A DNA stretch of 8,317 bases from JAEUNJ01 sp052035955 (GTDB taxonomy: Bacteria > Pseudomonadota > Gammaproteobacteria > Burkholderiales > Rhodocyclaceae), in contig JBPOHD010000081.1 of the NCBI GenBank assembly GCA_052035955.1, positions 1-8,317 of the forward strand, given 5' to 3'. The first letter of the stretch is position 1; each line of letters starts with the position of its first letter. The notes under the pieces are model-generated. The model was not told the origin of the DNA. It ran no database searches and saw only the letters and a program-made list of their open reading frames with translations. Below, piece after piece: positions 6,337 through 8,317 of the stretch. The translations under genes and the position numbers were made by a program.

Positions 6337-6381
6337 CGGGGCCCAGGCGGCGCGACGGTTCGCCGTCCTGGATGGGCCCCG
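6337..6381. repeat. 45-nt inverted repeat between divergent promoters
   Basis: The outer arms CGGGGCCCA (6337-6345) and TGGGCCCCG (6373-6381) pair perfectly over 9 bp. Nested inside, GACGG (6354-6358) and CCGTC (6363-6367) pair over a TTCG loop. CCAGG (6343-6347) can alternatively pair with CCTGG (6367-6371). It could be an operator, a cruciform or an RNA hairpin. It lies upstream of both candidate -10 boxes, which favours a DNA-level role over a leader RNA. Confidence 0.55.
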
Positions 6382-6479
6382 GCGGCGAGGGACATGGCAC
6401 CGGCCTAGTCGCCGCCGCGGGATTCTGCGCCGCCATTCCATTGGGATGGTAGCCGGGCAAGGCCCTCACGCCGGTGGGG

Positions 6480-6485
6480 TAGAAT
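6480..6485 (+). promoter_or_regulatory. Candidate -10 box (TAGAAT) for the RTX gene
   Basis: TAGAAT stands 66 nt before the RTX ATG and just before two hairpins, so a transcript starting near 6492 would contain both. No recognisable -35 hexamer is at the right distance, which would fit dependence on an activator. Confidence 0.37.
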
Positions 6486-6493
6486 GACGGATC

Positions 6494-6543
6494 GGGTCGG
6501 ATGTTTCCCGACCCTCCCGGGAGGCCGGTCCGCTGCGGACCGG
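6494..6543 (+). promoter_or_regulatory. Paired hairpins in the RTX gene leader
   Basis: Hairpin 1 pairs GGGTCGG (6494-6500) with CCGACCC (6508-6514) over a seven-base loop. Hairpin 2 pairs CCGGTCCG (6525-6532) with CGGACCGG (6536-6543) over a CTG loop, a perfect 8-bp stem. The last two G residues of hairpin 2 are also the first bases of the ribosome binding site GGAAGG (6542-6547), 4 nt before the ATG. The hairpin could limit ribosome access or protect the 5' end. It does not match a riboswitch consensus that I know. Confidence 0.5.
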
Positions 6544-6551
6544 AAGGCAGC

Positions 6552-8317
6552 ATGGCCAGGCTCACCACGAATATTGCCAACGTCGCAGCCCTGCAGGCGG
6601 ACATGAACACGGCGGACGCCACGGGGCAGGACCTGATCTCCGGCCTGAATTCGGTCGATTACACCTTCTCGAGCTTCTTCTACGGCTCGATCTACTACAC
6701 CTACACGTCGGCCACCCAGATTACCGGGGGCTTCTACGGCGGCGGCGGCACCTTCGACATCCACGGCAGCAACTTCAATTCCAGCCCCGTCAACATCAAC
6801 TACATGGGGTTCTTCGGCGGCAGCAGCACCCTGGAACTGTGGGGCAACGTCCAGGGCACCGCGACGACGGTCACCGGCACCGTCAGCCGGATCAGCCTCG
6901 ATTCGTCACTGGTGAGCCTGGACCTGGCGGGCAGGCTGAGCGTCAGCGAGGACAGTCCCGCCGAGAGCGGCACCCTGTCCTACATACGCATCGCCATTCC
7001 CGGGGCGCACCCGATCGTCGAGACCTTCACCGGCAGCTTCACCATGTCGGCGAGCGGCTACCTCTCGGGCACCGTGACCGCGATGAATTTCCAGGTCGAT
7101 TCGTATGTCATCGACATCAGCGGCCTCAGCGCGCCGATCTCCCTCTTCAACGTCAATGACGAGGGGAATTCCGCCGCTACCATGCTGGCCGCCGTCTTGG
7201 CCGGTCCGGACACGGTGACGGGGACGAGCAGCGGCCAGACCCTCTACGGCTTCGCCGGCAACGACACGCTGACCGCGGGAAGCTGGGGACAGACCCTGGT
7301 CGGCGGCATCGGCAACGATACCTACCTGCTCGGGCCCTATTCCGACAGCGTCCTGGTGGAGCTGGCGGGCGAGGGCAGCGATTCGGTCGTCGCCGCGTTC
7401 AGCCTCGCCTTGCCGGACACGCTGGAGAACCTGACCCTGTCCGGCGCCGCCGACCTGGATGGGACGGGCAATGGGGCCGCCAACCAATTGACCGGCAATG
7501 CAGGGGCCAACCTCCTCGACGGCATGGCCGGCGCCGACAGGCTGAGCGGGGCGGCCGGCAACGACACCCTGGACGGAGGGAGCGGCGTCGATACCCTGGC
7601 CGGGGGCGCCGGCGACGACGATTACCGCGTGGACGCCACCGCCGATGCGATCAGCGAATCCGCCGGGGCCGGCCACGACACGGTGCGCGCCACCGCCAGC
7701 TATGCGCTTTCCGCCAACATCGAGGACCTGCTGCTGCTCGACGGGGCGGCCAACGGCGCCGGCAACGAGCAGGCGAACGAGATCGTCGGAAACGGGGCGG
7801 CCAACCTGCTGTCCGGGGGCGGCGGCAACGACACCCTGAGCGGCGGTGGCGGCATCGACACCCTGGCCGGCGGTGCCGGGGACGACCTCTACCTGCTCGA
7901 CGGCGACCTGATCCAGGAAGCCGCCGGCAACGGCAGCGACACCGTGCGCAGCGGGCAGAGCCTCGTGCTCGCCGCCAACCTCGAGAACCTCGAGCTCACC
8001 GGCGACGATGACCTCTCCGGCACCGGCAACGCCGGCGCCAACCGGCTCCTCGGCAACGCCGGCGACAACCTGCTGACGGGCGGTGACGGCAACGACAGCC
8101 TCGACGGCGGCCCCGGCGCCGACCTCCTGGTCGGCGGCAGCGGCGACGACAGCTACACCCTCGACGACCCCGGCGACGTCGTCGTCGAGGAAGCCGACGG
8201 CGGCAACGACACCGTCTTCAGCGCCGTCAGCCTCGTCGTCCCGGCCAACATCGAGAACGTCGTCCTGCTCGGCGGCGCCAGCGCCGTCCTCACCGGCAGC
8301 GGCAGCGACAACCGGCT
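6552..8317 (+). CDS. RTX calcium-binding repeat protein (3' end outside window)
   Basis: The frame stays open from the ATG at 6552 to the right edge, giving 588 residues with no stop. There is no Sec signal peptide, as usual for RTX proteins exported by type I secretion with a C-terminal signal (which would lie outside the window). Residues 1-217 form an N-terminal region I do not recognise: an initial helix-like part (1-30), then a strand-rich, Gly-, Ser-, Thr- and Tyr-rich part (37-200) with a YGSIYYTYTS cluster. From about residue 218 come GGxGxD nonapeptides, which in this family bind calcium in parallel beta-rolls. I count 12, for example GGIGNDTYL at 251 and GGSGDDSYT at 528. Between nonapeptide blocks are segments with a DTV, AN-IEN-L and GTGN pattern. 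The start is set by GGAAGG at 6542-6547. Likely an extracellular adhesin or surface-layer protein, but a secreted enzyme is not excluded because the end is missing. Confidence 0.9.
   Translation, partial: MARLTTNIANVAALQADMNTADATGQDLISGLNSVDYTFSSFFYGSIYYTYTSATQITGGFYGGGGTFDIHGSNFNSSPVNINYMGFFGGSSTLELWGNVQGTATTVTGTVSRISLDSSLVSLDLAGRLSVSEDSPAESGTLSYIRIAIPGAHPIVETFTGSFTMSASGYLSGTVTAMNFQVDSYVIDISGLSAPISLFNVNDEGNSAATMLAAVLAGPDTVTGTSSGQTLYGFAGNDTLTAGSWGQTLVGGIGNDTYLLGPYSDSVLVELAGEGSDSVVAAFSLALPDTLENLTLSGAADLDGTGNGAANQLTGNAGANLLDGMAGADRLSGAAGNDTLDGGSGVDTLAGGAGDDDYRVDATADAISESAGAGHDTVRATASYALSANIEDLLLLDGAANGAGNEQANEIVGNGAANLLSGGGGNDTLSGGGGIDTLAGGAGDDLYLLDGDLIQEAAGNGSDTVRSGQSLVLAANLENLELTGDDDLSGTGNAGANRLLGNAGDNLLTGGDGNDSLDGGPGADLLVGGSGDDSYTLDDPGDVVVEEADGGNDTVFSAVSLVVPANIENVVLLGGASAVLTGSGSDNR
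7203..8317 (+). repeat. RTX repeat region with an 88-100-residue period
   Basis: Coding repeats within the RTX gene. The Tyr closing each nonapeptide block falls at residues 258, 358, 447 and 535, giving periods of 100, 89 and 88 residues (about 264-300 bp). Each unit has two to four GGxGxD nonapeptides and a roughly 60-residue spacer with E-A-G-x-G-x-DTV and AN-IENL-x-L motifs. Approximate units are 7302-7601, 7602-7868, 7869-8132 and 8133 to the edge. The first is longest and most diverged. The array is incomplete at the right end. Confidence 0.88.

Larger units (their letters stand above)
6226..6551. promoter_or_regulatory. Divergent intergenic region
   Basis: These 326 bp separate the minus-strand glycosyltransferase gene from the plus-strand RTX gene. 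I see outward-facing TAGAAT boxes at 6292-6297 (minus) and 6480-6485 (plus), a 45-nt inverted repeat between them at 6337-6381, and two hairpins in the RTX leader. Short reading frames inside lack ribosome binding sites or family resemblance, so I call no gene here. The layout would allow shared control of both transcription units, but that is inference. Confidence 0.6.

Noticed and set aside
6395..6411. TGGCAC resembling a sigma-54 -24 element
   Set aside because: The -12 TTGC element is missing at the required spacing.
6228..6487. Short plus-strand frames in the divergent intergenic region
   Set aside because: No good ribosome binding site, no conserved-looking protein, and they cross the inverted repeat.
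6494..6543. Cyclic-di-GMP or other known riboswitch
   Set aside because: Only two simple hairpins are visible and the conserved aptamer bases of the known classes are not found.
6906..7676. Minus-strand frame opposite the RTX gene
   Set aside because: The plus strand encodes canonical GGxGxD repeats; the antisense frame is a by-product of the repeat codons.

Overview
The window is very GC-rich (about 70% by eye) and densely coded, with C or G at most third codon positions, strong GGAGG-type ribosome binding sites and TAGAAT-like -10 boxes. Together with the gene families present, this points to a high-GC proteobacterium. The style is that of Betaproteobacteria such as Rhodocyclales, but that placement is an inference. 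There are no rRNA, tRNA, CRISPR, transposase or phage genes.

Region by region: (1) Positions 1-350 are a non-coding array of REP/BIME-like palindromes that begin with GTAG. Direct and inverted copies alternate with a period of 87-88 bp, and the array probably continues to the left of the window. (2) Positions 452-4313 hold five tightly spaced plus-strand genes that look like one operon: an exported Met-rich protein of unknown function, a membrane-tethered alpha/beta hydrolase, an 87-residue hypothetical protein, a single-pass protein with a four-cysteine extracytoplasmic part, and a DUF599 multi-pass membrane protein. Four of the five are predicted to be exported or membrane-bound, so an envelope role is likely, although no pathway can be named. 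(3) Positions 4314-4502 separate convergent genes and carry hairpins and a short CCTTGGTG tandem repeat. (4) Positions 4503-6225, on the minus strand, hold a GT4-type glycosyltransferase followed by a DUF1857 (SRPBCC-fold) protein, with 1 nt between stop and start. (5) Positions 6226-6551 are a divergent intergenic region with facing TAGAAT boxes, a 45-nt inverted repeat and two leader hairpins. (6) Positions 6552-8317 hold the first 588 codons of a large RTX calcium-binding protein that runs off the right edge. It has no Sec signal peptide, as expected for a type I secretion substrate.

The most interesting parts are the divergent glycosyltransferase/RTX locus, with its structured intergenic region and an N-terminal RTX-protein domain I do not recognise, and the REP array. 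No complete novel system can be proved from this window. The RTX gene is cut off and no type I secretion transporter is visible.
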